NCBI GenBank assembly: GCA_020633195.1
Contig: JACKEC010000031.1
Coordinates: 1 to 64,000 of the forward strand
DNA length: 64,000 nt
Direction: 5' to 3'
Origin: Sandaracinaceae bacterium
Lineage (GTDB): Bacteria; Myxococcota_A; Polyangia; Polyangiales; Sandaracinaceae
Each line of letters starts with the position of its first letter. Positions within the stretch are counted from its first letter, which is position 1. Below are positions 1 to 8,087 of the stretch, piece by piece. Under the pieces are notes generated by a model that searched no databases, had not been told where the DNA came from, and saw only the letters and a list, made by a program, of their open reading frames with translations. The translations under genes were made by a program, and so were the position numbers.

Positions 1-69
1 GCTCGTGCTCCTGCTCGTAGTCCTGCTCCTGACCGCGCTCGTGCTCGTGACCGCGCTCTCGCGCGCACC
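1..69. repeat. Low-complexity CTCGTG/CTGCTC tract at the window edge
   Basis: The first 69 bases are degenerate repeats of hexamers such as ctcgtg and ctgctc. Read on the minus strand they would give a His/Glu/Gln/Arg-rich run just beyond the stop of the CapA-like gene; read forward they give a Leu/Val-rich run. No start codon with a ribosome binding site is visible and the tract runs off the window, so I cannot tell whether it is intergenic or the end of a neighbouring gene. Confidence 0.4.
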
Positions 70-1317
70 TCACGGCCTCGGCGCGAGCTCGAGCCGAACC
101 GCCTCACCGAGCGCCCTCGCGACCAGCGGGAAGCGCTCCTCGCGAAGCGCCTCTTCGACCGCCGCGAGCGGCACGACGCGCACGCGGTGAGGGACGCCGT
201 CGCGGCGGTGCGCGAGCCAATTGTTGTCGGTCCACAGCGGCACCGCGCTCAGGTCGCGGATCGCGATCACGCCCCCTTCGCTCCGCACGCGGATGCGCAG
301 GACGACTCCGTCGCGCGCCTCCGGCGTGACGTTGGCGGGGTGGATGAAGCCATGAGGCGGATGCCCGACGACGTAGGTCCGGCCCATCCCGCTCGCGACG
401 TTGCCGAGCGAGTACGCGACGACCGCCTCGCCGCGCGGGCTCTCGAGCCGCTCGACCTCGTGCAGGACGTGCGGGCCGGTGCCGAGGATCACGTCGGCGC
501 CCCAGGCGACGAGCCGGCGCGCGAGCCGGCGGTCGGAGTCCGCCGCGCGCGCGAGGAAGTCCCGACTCCAGTGCACGCTCGCGACCACCACGTCCGCTAC
601 CTCTCGCGCCGCGCGCAGGCTCGCCTCCACCCGCTCCTCGTCGAGGCGCGCGGCGACGGGCGAGGCCTCGCCGCTCGGGTGCTGGTTGAAGAAGTCGCTG
701 TAGCCGACGAACGCGACGCGCAGGCCCGCCCGCTCGATCACCACGGGCGCGTACGCCGCGTCGGCGTCGACCCCCACGCCGACCGATGGCACGTGCACGC
801 GCGCGAGCTCCTCGAGGGTGCGCGCGAGCCCGCGGTAACCCTGGTCGTAGGCGTGGTTGTTGGTGACGCTGACGACGTCCACGCCGGCCGCGGCGAGCGC
901 GTCGGCGAGCGGCGGCGTGGCGCCGAGAATCGGTGAGCGTCGCGGGCGGCTCGTGTCCTGTCGCGGCCACCCCGGGTCGAGCGGCACCTCGTCGTCGACG
1001 AGCGGCTGCTCGAGGTTGAGGAACACCAGCTCGTCTTCCTCGAGGACCTCGGCGTAGCCGGCGAGGAGGTGCTCGTAGCCGGCCTCGCCGTCCTCGAGCA
1101 CGGCCCGCATCGCGTGCGGGTTGAGGACGAGATCCCCCGACGCGGCGAGGGTCAGCTCTGGCTCGACCACGTCCTCGACGGCGGGGACCTCGGGCGCGGC
1201 GACCGGCGCCTCGGGCGCGGGCGGCGCCGCCGCGGACGGCGGTTCGGCGGCCGGCGCCTCCTCTTCGCAGCCAGCCAGCGCGCACGCGACGGCGAGCGCG
1301 AGCGCCCCTCGGATCAC
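70..1317 (-). CDS. CapA-family (poly-gamma-glutamate synthesis-like) lipoprotein
   Basis: This 415-residue protein matches the CapA family, which has a calcineurin-like metallophosphatase fold and sits at the cell surface. Visible family motifs are the early 'LAASGDLVLN' strand, 'VTNNHAYDQG' (the NxHxxD metal-site block), and 'GTGPHVLHEVE' (the GxxPHV block). The GTG start at 1317 follows a good ribosome binding site (GGGGAGAGG) and opens a lipoprotein signal peptide, VIRGALALAVACALAGC. An Ala/Pro/Glu-rich tether of about 50 residues follows the cysteine. No capB or capC neighbour is present, so a role in polyglutamate capsule is not supported; such stand-alone proteins are probably surface hydrolases. 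It is divergent from the ACT gene. Confidence 0.85.
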   Translation of the reverse strand: MIRGALALAVACALAGCEEEAPAAEPPSAAAPPAPEAPVAAPEVPAVEDVVEPELTLAASGDLVLNPHAMRAVLEDGEAGYEHLLAGYAEVLEEDELVFLNLEQPLVDDEVPLDPGWPRQDTSRPRRSPILGATPPLADALAAAGVDVVSVTNNHAYDQGYRGLARTLEELARVHVPSVGVGVDADAAYAPVVIERAGLRVAFVGYSDFFNQHPSGEASPVAARLDEERVEASLRAAREVADVVVASVHWSRDFLARAADSDRRLARRLVAWGADVILGTGPHVLHEVERLESPRGEAVVAYSLGNVASGMGRTYVVGHPPHGFIHPANVTPEARDGVVLRIRVRSEGGVIAIRDLSAVPLWTDNNWLAHRRDGVPHRVRVVPLAAVEEALREERFPLVARALGEAVRLELAPRP

Positions 1318-1414
1318 TGCCTCTCCCCGAAGACCAGCACCGGACGGACTCTGCGGGTCCTCGCGCCCCAGATCCAGCGCGTCGGCGCGTTGCCCGATCG
1401 CGCGGTCCGGTGCA

Positions 1415-1420
1415 TAGCGT
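1415..1420 (+). promoter_or_regulatory. -10 box TAGCGT placed for a leaderless transcript
   Basis: TAGCGT ends 6 nt before the ATG at 1427, and no Shine-Dalgarno lies between. Transcription would begin at or next to the A of the start codon. One of about fifteen such TANNNT-start arrangements in the window. Confidence 0.5.
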
Positions 1421-1426
1421 CGGCCC

Positions 1427-1957
1427 ATGAAGCAGCTTCGCATCCACGTGTCCTGCCCCGACGACCGCGGGCTCCTCGCCGCGGTCGCCGGCCGGATCTT
1501 CGAGCTCGGTGGAGACCTCGGCGACGCCACGTTCGCGCTGCTCGGTGAGGAGGCGGACTTCACGTGCGTCTGCGCCGTCCCCGACGCGCTCTCGGAGGAC
1601 GAGCTCGAGCGCGCGCTCGCGGCGCTCCCCGCGCTCGAGAAGGCCGACGTCAGCGTGCGCGCCTTCCGGCTCGGCTACGCCCACGCCCAGCACGGGCGCG
1701 CGACCCACGTCGTCCAGATGCGCGGCCAGGATCGGCCCGGCCTCCTCGCGCGGCTCGCCGAGGGCTTCAGCGACCTCGGCGCCAACGTGGTCCGCTTCGA
1801 CGCCGAGCACGAGGACCTCGCCGAGGGCCGCGAGTACGCGATGCGCTTCGAGGTGTGGGTCCCGAAGGGCCGCGAGGAGGCCGTGCTCGCGAACGCCGCG
1901 AACACCGCCGAGACGCTCGGCCTGCGCTTCGCCTCGTCCGTCGCCACGCGCGACTGA
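1427..1957 (+). CDS. Tandem ACT-domain protein, GcvR-like
   Basis: This 176-residue protein consists of two ACT domains. The first (about residues 4-80) begins 'LRIHVSCPDDRGLLAAVAGRI' and the second (about 90-170) begins 'HVVQMRGQDRPGLLARLAEGF'; both carry the D-R-G/P-G-L loop that binds amino acids in ACT domains. The two-ACT layout and length match glycine cleavage repressor GcvR and related regulators. No glycine-cleavage genes are nearby, so the ligand is not known. The ATG start is set by the domain boundary and by the TAGCGT box 6 nt upstream. Its TGA stop codon is also the first three bases of the 101-bp hairpin repeat that follows. Confidence 0.8.
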   Translation: MKQLRIHVSCPDDRGLLAAVAGRIFELGGDLGDATFALLGEEADFTCVCAVPDALSEDELERALAALPALEKADVSVRAFRLGYAHAQHGRATHVVQMRGQDRPGLLARLAEGFSDLGANVVRFDAEHEDLAEGREYAMRFEVWVPKGREEAVLANAANTAETLGLRFASSVATRD

Positions 1958-2257
1958 GTCCGACGACGCGAAGCGTCGGAGGATCTCAGTGGGGAGCGCG
2001 AGGGGCTCGCCCCTCGCCGGAGAGAAATCGCCGAAGGCGATTGATCGACAGACCTTGAGTCCGACGACGCGAAGCGTCGGAGGATCTCAGTGGGGAGCGC
2101 GAGGGGCTCGCCCCTCGCCGGAGAGAAATCGCCGAAGGCGATTGATCGACAGACCTTGAGTCCGACGACGCGAAGCGTCGGAGGATCTCAGTGGGGAGCG
2201 CGAGGGGCTCGCCCCTCGCCGGAGAGAAATCGCCGAAGACGATTTATCGACAGACCT
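1955..2257 (+). repeat. Tandem array: three copies of a 101-bp three-hairpin element
   Basis: Three head-to-tail copies start at 1955, 2056 and 2157. Each unit begins TGAGTCCGACGACG and ends CAGACCT. Each forms three hairpins: CGACGC-GAA-GCGTCG; GCGAGGGG-CTCG-CCCCTCGC; and AATCGCC-GAA-GGCGATT. Copies 1 and 2 read the same; copy 3 has substitutions in the last hairpin that break a pair. The first TGA is the stop codon of the ACT gene. The array fills the gap to the stop of the convergent gene at 2272. Single copies lie at 24614 and 32719 in the opposite orientation. It may act as a two-way terminator or may be a REP/MITE-like mobile unit. Confidence 0.93.
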
Positions 2258-2271
2258 CGACTCTCCGCGTC

Positions 2272-2985
2272 TCAGCGCTGGACGGGGACGGTCACCTGCC
2301 AGCGGCGGTGACCCGCGTCGAGGACGAAGGCGACCTCGTCCCTGTCGGTCGGGGCGACGAAGTCGATGCAGTCCCAGCTGACGCGCTGGACCTCGACGTC
2401 CTCGCTCGTGATCGTCATGCCCTCGTCGACGAGGCGGTCGCCCTGTTCGGAGTAGAGGCGGAAGACCGCCGACGCCGGCTCGCCCGCGCGCAGGTCGTCC
2501 TCGGGGTGGCTCGACAGGGTGACGTCGGCCGACGCCACGCGCGCCACGCGGATGAGGACGCGGTCGTAGAGCTCGTCGGAGCCGCGGGCGAGCACGCGGA
2601 CGTACGCGTCGCCCTCGGCGAGGCCGGCGAGCTCGACGCCGAGGTCGCCGATCTCCGGGTCGTCGATCGGGTCGACGGTGAGGAACCAGGGCGCGCTGCT
2701 GACGATGTCGACCGCGCCGAGCTCCGTGTCGCCGCCGGTCCCGATGGAGAGGCGCTGCGTGCCGCCCATCGCGACCGAACGCAGGAACTCGAGGCCCTCC
2801 GCGTCGTCGCCCGGGAGCGCGCCGTAGAAGACCAGGCCCGCGGGCGTGGCGTCCGAGCAGACCTCGCCCTCGGGGCAGGCGCCCGACTCGGCGCGCTCTC
2901 CCTCGGAGTAGGTGCACGCGGCGCAGATGGCGAAGAGGAGGGACCCGGCCGAGACCAGGCGAAGCAAGCGGTGGTCGATGGTCAT
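2272..2985 (-). CDS. Lipoprotein of unknown function
   Basis: I do not recognise this 237-residue protein. It starts with a short basic segment and a hydrophobic stretch, then Cys-Thr-Tyr ('FAICAACTYSEG'), so it is probably a lipoprotein. The mature part is acidic with many short beta-strand-like segments ('APWFLTVDPIDDPEIGDLGVELAG', 'DVTLSSHPEDDLRAGEP'), suggesting one or two immunoglobulin-like domains. The ATG at 2985 is chosen because it sits directly before the signal peptide; an in-frame ATG at 2997 is also possible and neither has a clear ribosome binding site. It is divergent from the propeller lipoprotein at 3120 and convergent on the repeat array. Confidence 0.6.
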   Translation of the reverse strand: MTIDHRLLRLVSAGSLLFAICAACTYSEGERAESGACPEGEVCSDATPAGLVFYGALPGDDAEGLEFLRSVAMGGTQRLSIGTGGDTELGAVDIVSSAPWFLTVDPIDDPEIGDLGVELAGLAEGDAYVRVLARGSDELYDRVLIRVARVASADVTLSSHPEDDLRAGEPASAVFRLYSEQGDRLVDEGMTITSEDVEVQRVSWDCIDFVAPTDRDEVAFVLDAGHRRWQVTVPVQR

Positions 2986-3119
2986 GCGAGGGGCCATCGC
3001 AGGGGCCGTGCCACCCGATCCCCCAGGATTCCGGGGTGTGCCGCGGCTGTGCCACGCCCTCGATGTGTGGTGCCGCACTCACGCATGAACGTCGGCTCGG
3101 CGCGCGGCCACCCACCTCC

Positions 3120-4178
3120 GTGCGACGTCTCGCGTGGTTGCTCGCGCTCTCGACCCTGGGCTGCAAGCCCCCGCCCGCGACCCCGCTCGGCGACGACGCG
3201 GCCTACGAGGACCTCACCGACCAGGTCGTCGTGGAGGTCCTCACCGAAGACGGCGGCCGCGTCGACTGGGGCGCCGCGACCGGCCTCGTCGCCTTCGATC
3301 GGCTCGGCGCCGACGGCTTCTTCGACGTGTGGACGATGCGACCGGACGGAACCGACGCGCGGTGCCTGACCTGCGAGACGCCGGGGCTCCCGACCCGCAA
3401 CGTCGGTCAGCCGGCCTGGCACCCGTCGGGCGAGTGGCTGGTGGTGCAGGCCGAGAAGGCCGAGAGCGACGCGCGCGCGTACGCCAGCCACCCGGGGCGC
3501 GGATCGCGCAACGACCTGTGGCTCGTGCGGGCCGACGGCGCCTCCGCCTACCCGCTGACCGACGTCCCCGACGAGGCCGGCCACGGCGTGCTGCACCCGC
3601 ACTTCTTCGGCGACGTCTTGACCTGGTCGCAGATGGTCGGCGGCGTCGAGCCCACGCGCGACGGGCTCCTCGGCTTCTGGGAGCTGCGCCGCGCGACGCT
3701 CGCGCTCGACCCCGAGCCTCACCTCGAGGACGCGCGCGCCACCGACCTCGGCCACGACGGCTTCTTCGAGAGCCACGGCCTGTCACCCGACGGCGCGCGC
3801 TGGATCTTCAGCGCCAACCTCGGGGACACCGGCCTCGGCGAGCTCAACGACATCTACACCATCGACGCCGAGTCCCTCGACGACCTCGAGCCGGTGACCA
3901 CGGCCGCCTACAACGAGCACGCCACGTTCACACCGGACGGCGCGCGCGTGGTGTGGATGTCGAACGCGGGCAACCGCGACAGGAGCACCGACTGGTGGTG
4001 GATGGGCACCGACGGAGCCGGCCTCGCGCGGCTGACGCGCATCGACGACGGCCCGGGGCGCGCGGTCGCCGCGGACCTCTCGTTCGGCCCCGACGGACGC
4101 AGCTTCGTCGGCTACGTGCAGCGTGGGGTCGGCGGCGAGACGGGGAGCATCGTCCGGGTCACGTTGCCGGAGGAGTAG
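3120..4178 (+). CDS. TolB/PD40-type beta-propeller lipoprotein
   Basis: The 352-residue product starts at GTG 3120 with a lipoprotein signal (VRRLAWLLALSTLGC). The mature part contains repeated PD40/WD40-like blades of the TolB type: 'VWTMRPDGTD', 'QPAWHPSGEWLVVQ', 'DLWLVRADGA', 'SHGLSPDGARWIFSANL', 'HATFTPDGARVVWMSN', 'DLSFGPDGRSFVGYV'. Each has the (S/T)PDG-x-(R/W) core, giving about six blades and thus a single propeller. TolB itself works with Pal at the outer membrane, but no tol/pal genes are here, so this is better described as a surface or periplasmic propeller of unknown partner. Its 3' end overlaps the convergent kinase gene by 20 bp. Confidence 0.75.
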   Translation: MRRLAWLLALSTLGCKPPPATPLGDDAAYEDLTDQVVVEVLTEDGGRVDWGAATGLVAFDRLGADGFFDVWTMRPDGTDARCLTCETPGLPTRNVGQPAWHPSGEWLVVQAEKAESDARAYASHPGRGSRNDLWLVRADGASAYPLTDVPDEAGHGVLHPHFFGDVLTWSQMVGGVEPTRDGLLGFWELRRATLALDPEPHLEDARATDLGHDGFFESHGLSPDGARWIFSANLGDTGLGELNDIYTIDAESLDDLEPVTTAAYNEHATFTPDGARVVWMSNAGNRDRSTDWWWMGTDGAGLARLTRIDDGPGRAVAADLSFGPDGRSFVGYVQRGVGGETGSIVRVTLPEE

Positions 4179-7100
4179 CCCCGAGGCGCAGGAGCCGCGC
4201 GTGGTCCTCGATGTTCTCGAGGAAGGTCGCCCGCAGGCGCTCGTCGTCCATCGCCGCCGCGCGCTCGAGCAACCTTGCGCGCGCCGACGCGGCGACCGCG
4301 GCGGCCTCGGCTTCGCGACCCGTGGCGATGAGCACCTCCGCCCACACGCGATCGACGCGCGCGTCGCCGGACTCGAGGTGGCCGAGCGGCTCGCGCTCGG
4401 CGAAGGCGCGCTCCGCCTGCGCGAAGGCCTCGTCGAGGCGACCGGCGCGGCGCAGCACCTCGGCGTAGACGGCCCTCGCGTGGACGTGGATGTGCGGGTG
4501 CTCGCTCGACGCCTCGAGCGCCTGCTCTGCGAGCGGGAGCGCCTCCGCGAGCTCGCCGCGCTGCGCGTGACAGAGCGCGAGGAGCGACCGCGCGGCCGCG
4601 AGGAAGCGCGGATCGCCGAGCGCCTCGAGGGCCTCGACGCCGCGCGTGATCCCCTCGACCGCCGCGTCGAGCCGCCCGCGCCCGAGCTCCGAGGTCCCCG
4701 CGCTGAAGGTGATGATCGCGAGGAAGGGGCGGATGGAGAGGCGCTCGGCCACGGCGCGCGCCCGCTCGAGCGCGACGAGCGCCGCGTCGTAGTCCCCGAG
4801 CTCCTGGTTCGCGGTCCCGACGTTCACGAGCTGTCGGCACTGCCCGCAGAGGTCGCCCGCGCGGCCGAGCGCCGCCGCCGACTCGGTCGTCGTCCGCAGG
4901 TACTCGACGAGCCGCCCGGCGCGCACCGCGCGGTAGCTCTCGAGGGTGCTGCGCCACGCGGGCGCGAGGAGCTCGCCCGCGACCGACGGAAGCGCGGCGT
5001 CGATCCGCGCGATGAGCGCGTCCGCGATCCCCTCCTCGTTGATGAACAAGAGCGCGATGGCGGCGCGCGACCACGCGACGATCGCGGCGAGCGGCGCGTC
5101 CTCCGCGGTCGCGTCGCGCATGGCGAGGGACAGCGCGCGGAGCGCCTCCGAGTCGCCGAGGCGGCCGACCACCTCGACGCGCTCGCCCGCCGCGTCCCAC
5201 CACGTGCGCGAGCCGGGCGCGGCGTGCTCGAGCGCGACGAGGGCGGCCGCGGCGGCCTCGGTCGGGGCGCCGAGCGCCGTGTGCGCGCGGGCGGCGACGA
5301 GGTGCGTGGCGGGATCGTCGGTGGCGTCGGCGCGCTCGAGCGAGGCCTGCGCGTGCGCGAGCGCGCTCATCACGTCGCCGCGCGCGAGCGCCTGCTCGGC
5401 CGCGGCGCGGTAACGAGGCGCCGCCTCGGCGGGTCGCTCGCCCGCGTCGAGGTGGCGCGCGAGGACGAGCGGGTCCGACTCGCCGACCCCCTCGAGCCAC
5501 TCGGCGGCGAGGCGGTGCCCGAGCGCGAGGTCGCTGGGCGAGAGCATCGACGACGCCGCGACCCGCACCAGATCGTGTCGGAACGCGTACTCGATCTCCC
5601 CCTCGAAGCGCGAGGTCGGGCTCGGCCGCACGAGCTCCTGGCTCGTCAGGCGCTCGAGCGCGTGGAGGATCTCGTCGGTCGGGAGCTGGTCGCCGCAGAG
5701 CTTCGCGACGCCCCCGACCCACATCGCGTCGCCGAACACCGACGCGGCGCGCATCACCCGACGCTCCGCCGGCTCGAGCGCGTCGAGGCGACCGTGGATC
5801 ATCGCGAGCACGGTCCGCGGTCGATCGGAGGCGTCCCCCTCCGCGGCCGCGCGGATGAGCTCCTCGAGGTAGAGCGGGTGGCCCGCCGCGCGCTCCACGA
5901 TCTGCGCGATCTGCGCCTCGGTCGCGTCGGCGAGCACCCCCCGCGCGAGCGCGGTCGCCTCGCGGCTCGACAGCGGGCGCAGCGCGATCTCCTGCGCGCC
6001 TCGCGCCGACCAGAGCCCCGCGAAGCGTTCCCGCAGCTCGGGCCGCGCGCACCCCACGACGAAGAGCGGCAGCTCGGCCGCCGTGCGCAGCGCCGAGTCG
6101 AGGAGGCTCACGCTCGCCGGGTCGCTCCAGTGGAGGTCGTCGAGCATCAGCGTCAGCGGCGCGCGCCGGCACTGCTCGACGATCCAGTCCTCGAACGCGC
6201 GGCGGAGCTGCTCGCGCATGATCGAGGCGTCCGCGCGCGCCGCGCGGACCTGCGGGTTCGACGCGTCGCCGACGCCGAGCACCTCGAGCAGGAACGGCAG
6301 CACCGCGTCGACGCGATCCGGCGGCAGCTGCGCGGCGAGCGCGACCTCGGGCGCCTCGGCGCCGCTGGCCGCGCGCAGGATCGCCGCGACGGTCCCGAGC
6401 GGCGCGCCCGCGCGGGACGGATCGGCGCGCGCGGTCAGCACCCGCGCGCGTTCGCCGATCGACGCCTCGAGCTCGAACCGCAGCCGCGACTTGCCCATCC
6501 CCGGCTCGGCGATCACCACGACGGGGACCGCGCTCGGCTCCTCCTCGCTGGCCTCGAACGCGGCGAGCAGCGCGGCCATCTCGCGACGGCGGCCGACGAA
6601 CGGCGCGCGCCGACCGAGCAGGCGGCGCTCGGCCTCTTCGGTGTGCGCGGCGCCGAGGAGCCGGATCGGGGTCGCCCCGCGCAGCACCACGTAGCGGTCC
6701 CCGAGCAGGCCCGCGGTCGTGGCGTCGACGACGATCGAGCCATCGGGGACGGCGCCGTCGGGATCGCTCGTCGGCTCGTTGGCGAGGGCGCAGGCGCGCT
6801 CGAGGACCTCGCCCGACGCGAGCTGATCCTCCATCACCCCGGGGCCGGTCGCGACGACGATCGCCGCCCGTGGGAGCCGCGCGCGGAGCTCGAGCGCGTG
6901 GTCGGCGGCGCGCGCGGCGCGATCCCGGGCGCCCCCCTGGCCCGAGATCGAGGCGACGTACGCGCCGCCCACGACCCGGAAGAGCTGCACGCCGAGCTCG
7001 GGCGCGGGCTCGAGGAGGCGGGTGCTCGCGAGGGTCGCGTCGGCGCCGACCGCCGCGGCCGAGGCGCCGGGCGGGACCGCGAGGACGACGGAGACGAGCA

Positions 7101-7980
7101 CCCGCTCGTCGCCGCTCAGCGCCGTCGGCGCGGGCGCGGCGCGCGAGGGCGCGGGGCCGCGGACGCTCTCGATCCGCTCGAGCCGCTCGAGCACCGCGGC
7201 GCCGTCGGCGGGCCGGTCGGCCGGCTCCTTCGCCATCATCTCCGCGACCAGATCGTCGAGCGGGCCGACGAGCTCCGAGCGCACCGCGCCGACCCGCGGC
7301 GGCCCCTCGAGCACGATCTTCGCGAGCGCCGCGAGCGGGTCGGCCCCGACGAACGGCGGCGCGCCGACGAGGCACTCGTAGAGCACGCACCCGAGCGCGA
7401 AGACGTCCGCGCGCGCGTCGATGCCGTCGAGCCCGCGCGCCTGCTCCGGCGACATGTAGCCCGGAGTCCCGACCACCGCACCGGCGCGGGTCAGCGGGGC
7501 CTCCATGCGCGCGTGCGCCACGCCGAGGTCGAGCACGCGGCAGCGCGCCGGGTCCCCGTCGACGAGGAACAGGTTGCTCGGCTTCAGGTCGCGATGGACC
7601 ACGCCCTGTCGGTGCGCCTCCGCGAGCCCCGCCGCGACGCGCCGCGCGACGACGAGCGTCTCGGCGACGTTCAGGCCTCGCTCCCAGAGGTGCCGGCGCA
7701 GGTCGACGCCGTCGAGCCACTCCATCGCGAGGTAGCGCACCCCCACCTCGGACCGGCCGTGCGCGACGAGCCGCACGAACGCCGGGTGGTCGAGGAGCCC
7801 AAGCAGCCGCGCCTCGCGCTCGAACCGCGCCACGCCCGCGTCGGCGTGCATGATCTTGAGCGCGACGTCGCGCCCCGTGCGCCGGTCGAGCGCGCGGTAG
7901 ACGGTCCCCATCCCGCCGCGCCCCGCGACCTCGCGGAGCTCGAAGCGCTCGTCGATCAGGCTGCCGGCGAAGGCGTCCAT
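4159..7980 (-). CDS. Ser/Thr protein kinase with degenerate cyclase region, AAA ATPase and TPR repeats
   Basis: The 1273-residue protein has a Hanks-type kinase at about residues 13-270: glycine loop 'GRGGMG' (20-25), Lys42, 'HRDLKPSN' (129-136), DLG (151-153) and 'GTPGYMSPEQ' (171-180). Residues 290-445 resemble a class III cyclase fold but lack the paired catalytic Asp residues. Next come an AAA-type ATPase with Walker A 'AEPGMGKS' (491-498) and Walker B 'LMLDDLHWSD', then several hundred residues of TPR-like helices. This order is that of the kinase/cyclase/ATPase/TPR regulators (some called TOMM kinase/cyclase fusions) common in myxobacteria. It should be cytoplasmic. The ATG at 7980 is placed by the kinase boundary and a TAGCTT box 8 nt upstream. 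Confidence 0.88.
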   Translation of the reverse strand: MDAFAGSLIDERFELREVAGRGGMGTVYRALDRRTGRDVALKIMHADAGVARFEREARLLGLLDHPAFVRLVAHGRSEVGVRYLAMEWLDGVDLRRHLWERGLNVAETLVVARRVAAGLAEAHRQGVVHRDLKPSNLFLVDGDPARCRVLDLGVAHARMEAPLTRAGAVVGTPGYMSPEQARGLDGIDARADVFALGCVLYECLVGAPPFVGADPLAALAKIVLEGPPRVGAVRSELVGPLDDLVAEMMAKEPADRPADGAAVLERLERIESVRGPAPSRAAPAPTALSGDERVLVSVVLAVPPGASAAAVGADATLASTRLLEPAPELGVQLFRVVGGAYVASISGQGGARDRAARAADHALELRARLPRAAIVVATGPGVMEDQLASGEVLERACALANEPTSDPDGAVPDGSIVVDATTAGLLGDRYVVLRGATPIRLLGAAHTEEAERRLLGRRAPFVGRRREMAALLAAFEASEEEPSAVPVVVIAEPGMGKSRLRFELEASIGERARVLTARADPSRAGAPLGTVAAILRAASGAEAPEVALAAQLPPDRVDAVLPFLLEVLGVGDASNPQVRAARADASIMREQLRRAFEDWIVEQCRRAPLTLMLDDLHWSDPASVSLLDSALRTAAELPLFVVGCARPELRERFAGLWSARGAQEIALRPLSSREATALARGVLADATEAQIAQIVERAAGHPLYLEELIRAAAEGDASDRPRTVLAMIHGRLDALEPAERRVMRAASVFGDAMWVGGVAKLCGDQLPTDEILHALERLTSQELVRPSPTSRFEGEIEYAFRHDLVRVAASSMLSPSDLALGHRLAAEWLEGVGESDPLVLARHLDAGERPAEAAPRYRAAAEQALARGDVMSALAHAQASLERADATDDPATHLVAARAHTALGAPTEAAAAALVALEHAAPGSRTWWDAAGERVEVVGRLGDSEALRALSLAMRDATAEDAPLAAIVAWSRAAIALLFINEEGIADALIARIDAALPSVAGELLAPAWRSTLESYRAVRAGRLVEYLRTTTESAAALGRAGDLCGQCRQLVNVGTANQELGDYDAALVALERARAVAERLSIRPFLAIITFSAGTSELGRGRLDAAVEGITRGVEALEALGDPRFLAAARSLLALCHAQRGELAEALPLAEQALEASSEHPHIHVHARAVYAEVLRRAGRLDEAFAQAERAFAEREPLGHLESGDARVDRVWAEVLIATGREAEAAAVAASARARLLERAAAMDDERLRATFLENIEDHARLLRLGATPPAT

Positions 7981-7988
7981 CCGACCCG

Positions 7989-7994
7989 AAGCTA
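7989..7994 (-). promoter_or_regulatory. -10 box TAGCTT upstream of the kinase/ATPase gene
   Basis: On the minus strand TAGCTT ends 8 nt before the ATG at 7980, with no clear Shine-Dalgarno between them. This fits a leaderless or nearly leaderless transcript. Confidence 0.45.
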
Positions 7995-8087
7995 GCAGCG
8001 ACGTCGGCCCCCGTCGCGAGGGGCGCGGACCGACGGCGTTCCCGAGGGCGCGCGGGTCTGGTACCGATCGGACCGAGGAGGCGAGGC

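Noticed and set aside
5..190. Possible short Leu/Val-rich protein at the window start
   Set aside because: It arises from a low-complexity tract and then runs antisense through the end of the CapA-like gene; no ribosome binding site.
70..1317. Capsule (poly-gamma-glutamate) biosynthesis locus
   Set aside because: Only the CapA-like protein is present; no CapB ligase or CapC is adjacent.
1955..2257. Regularly spaced repeats as a CRISPR array
   Set aside because: The three 101-bp units are joined directly without variable spacers, and no cas genes are near.
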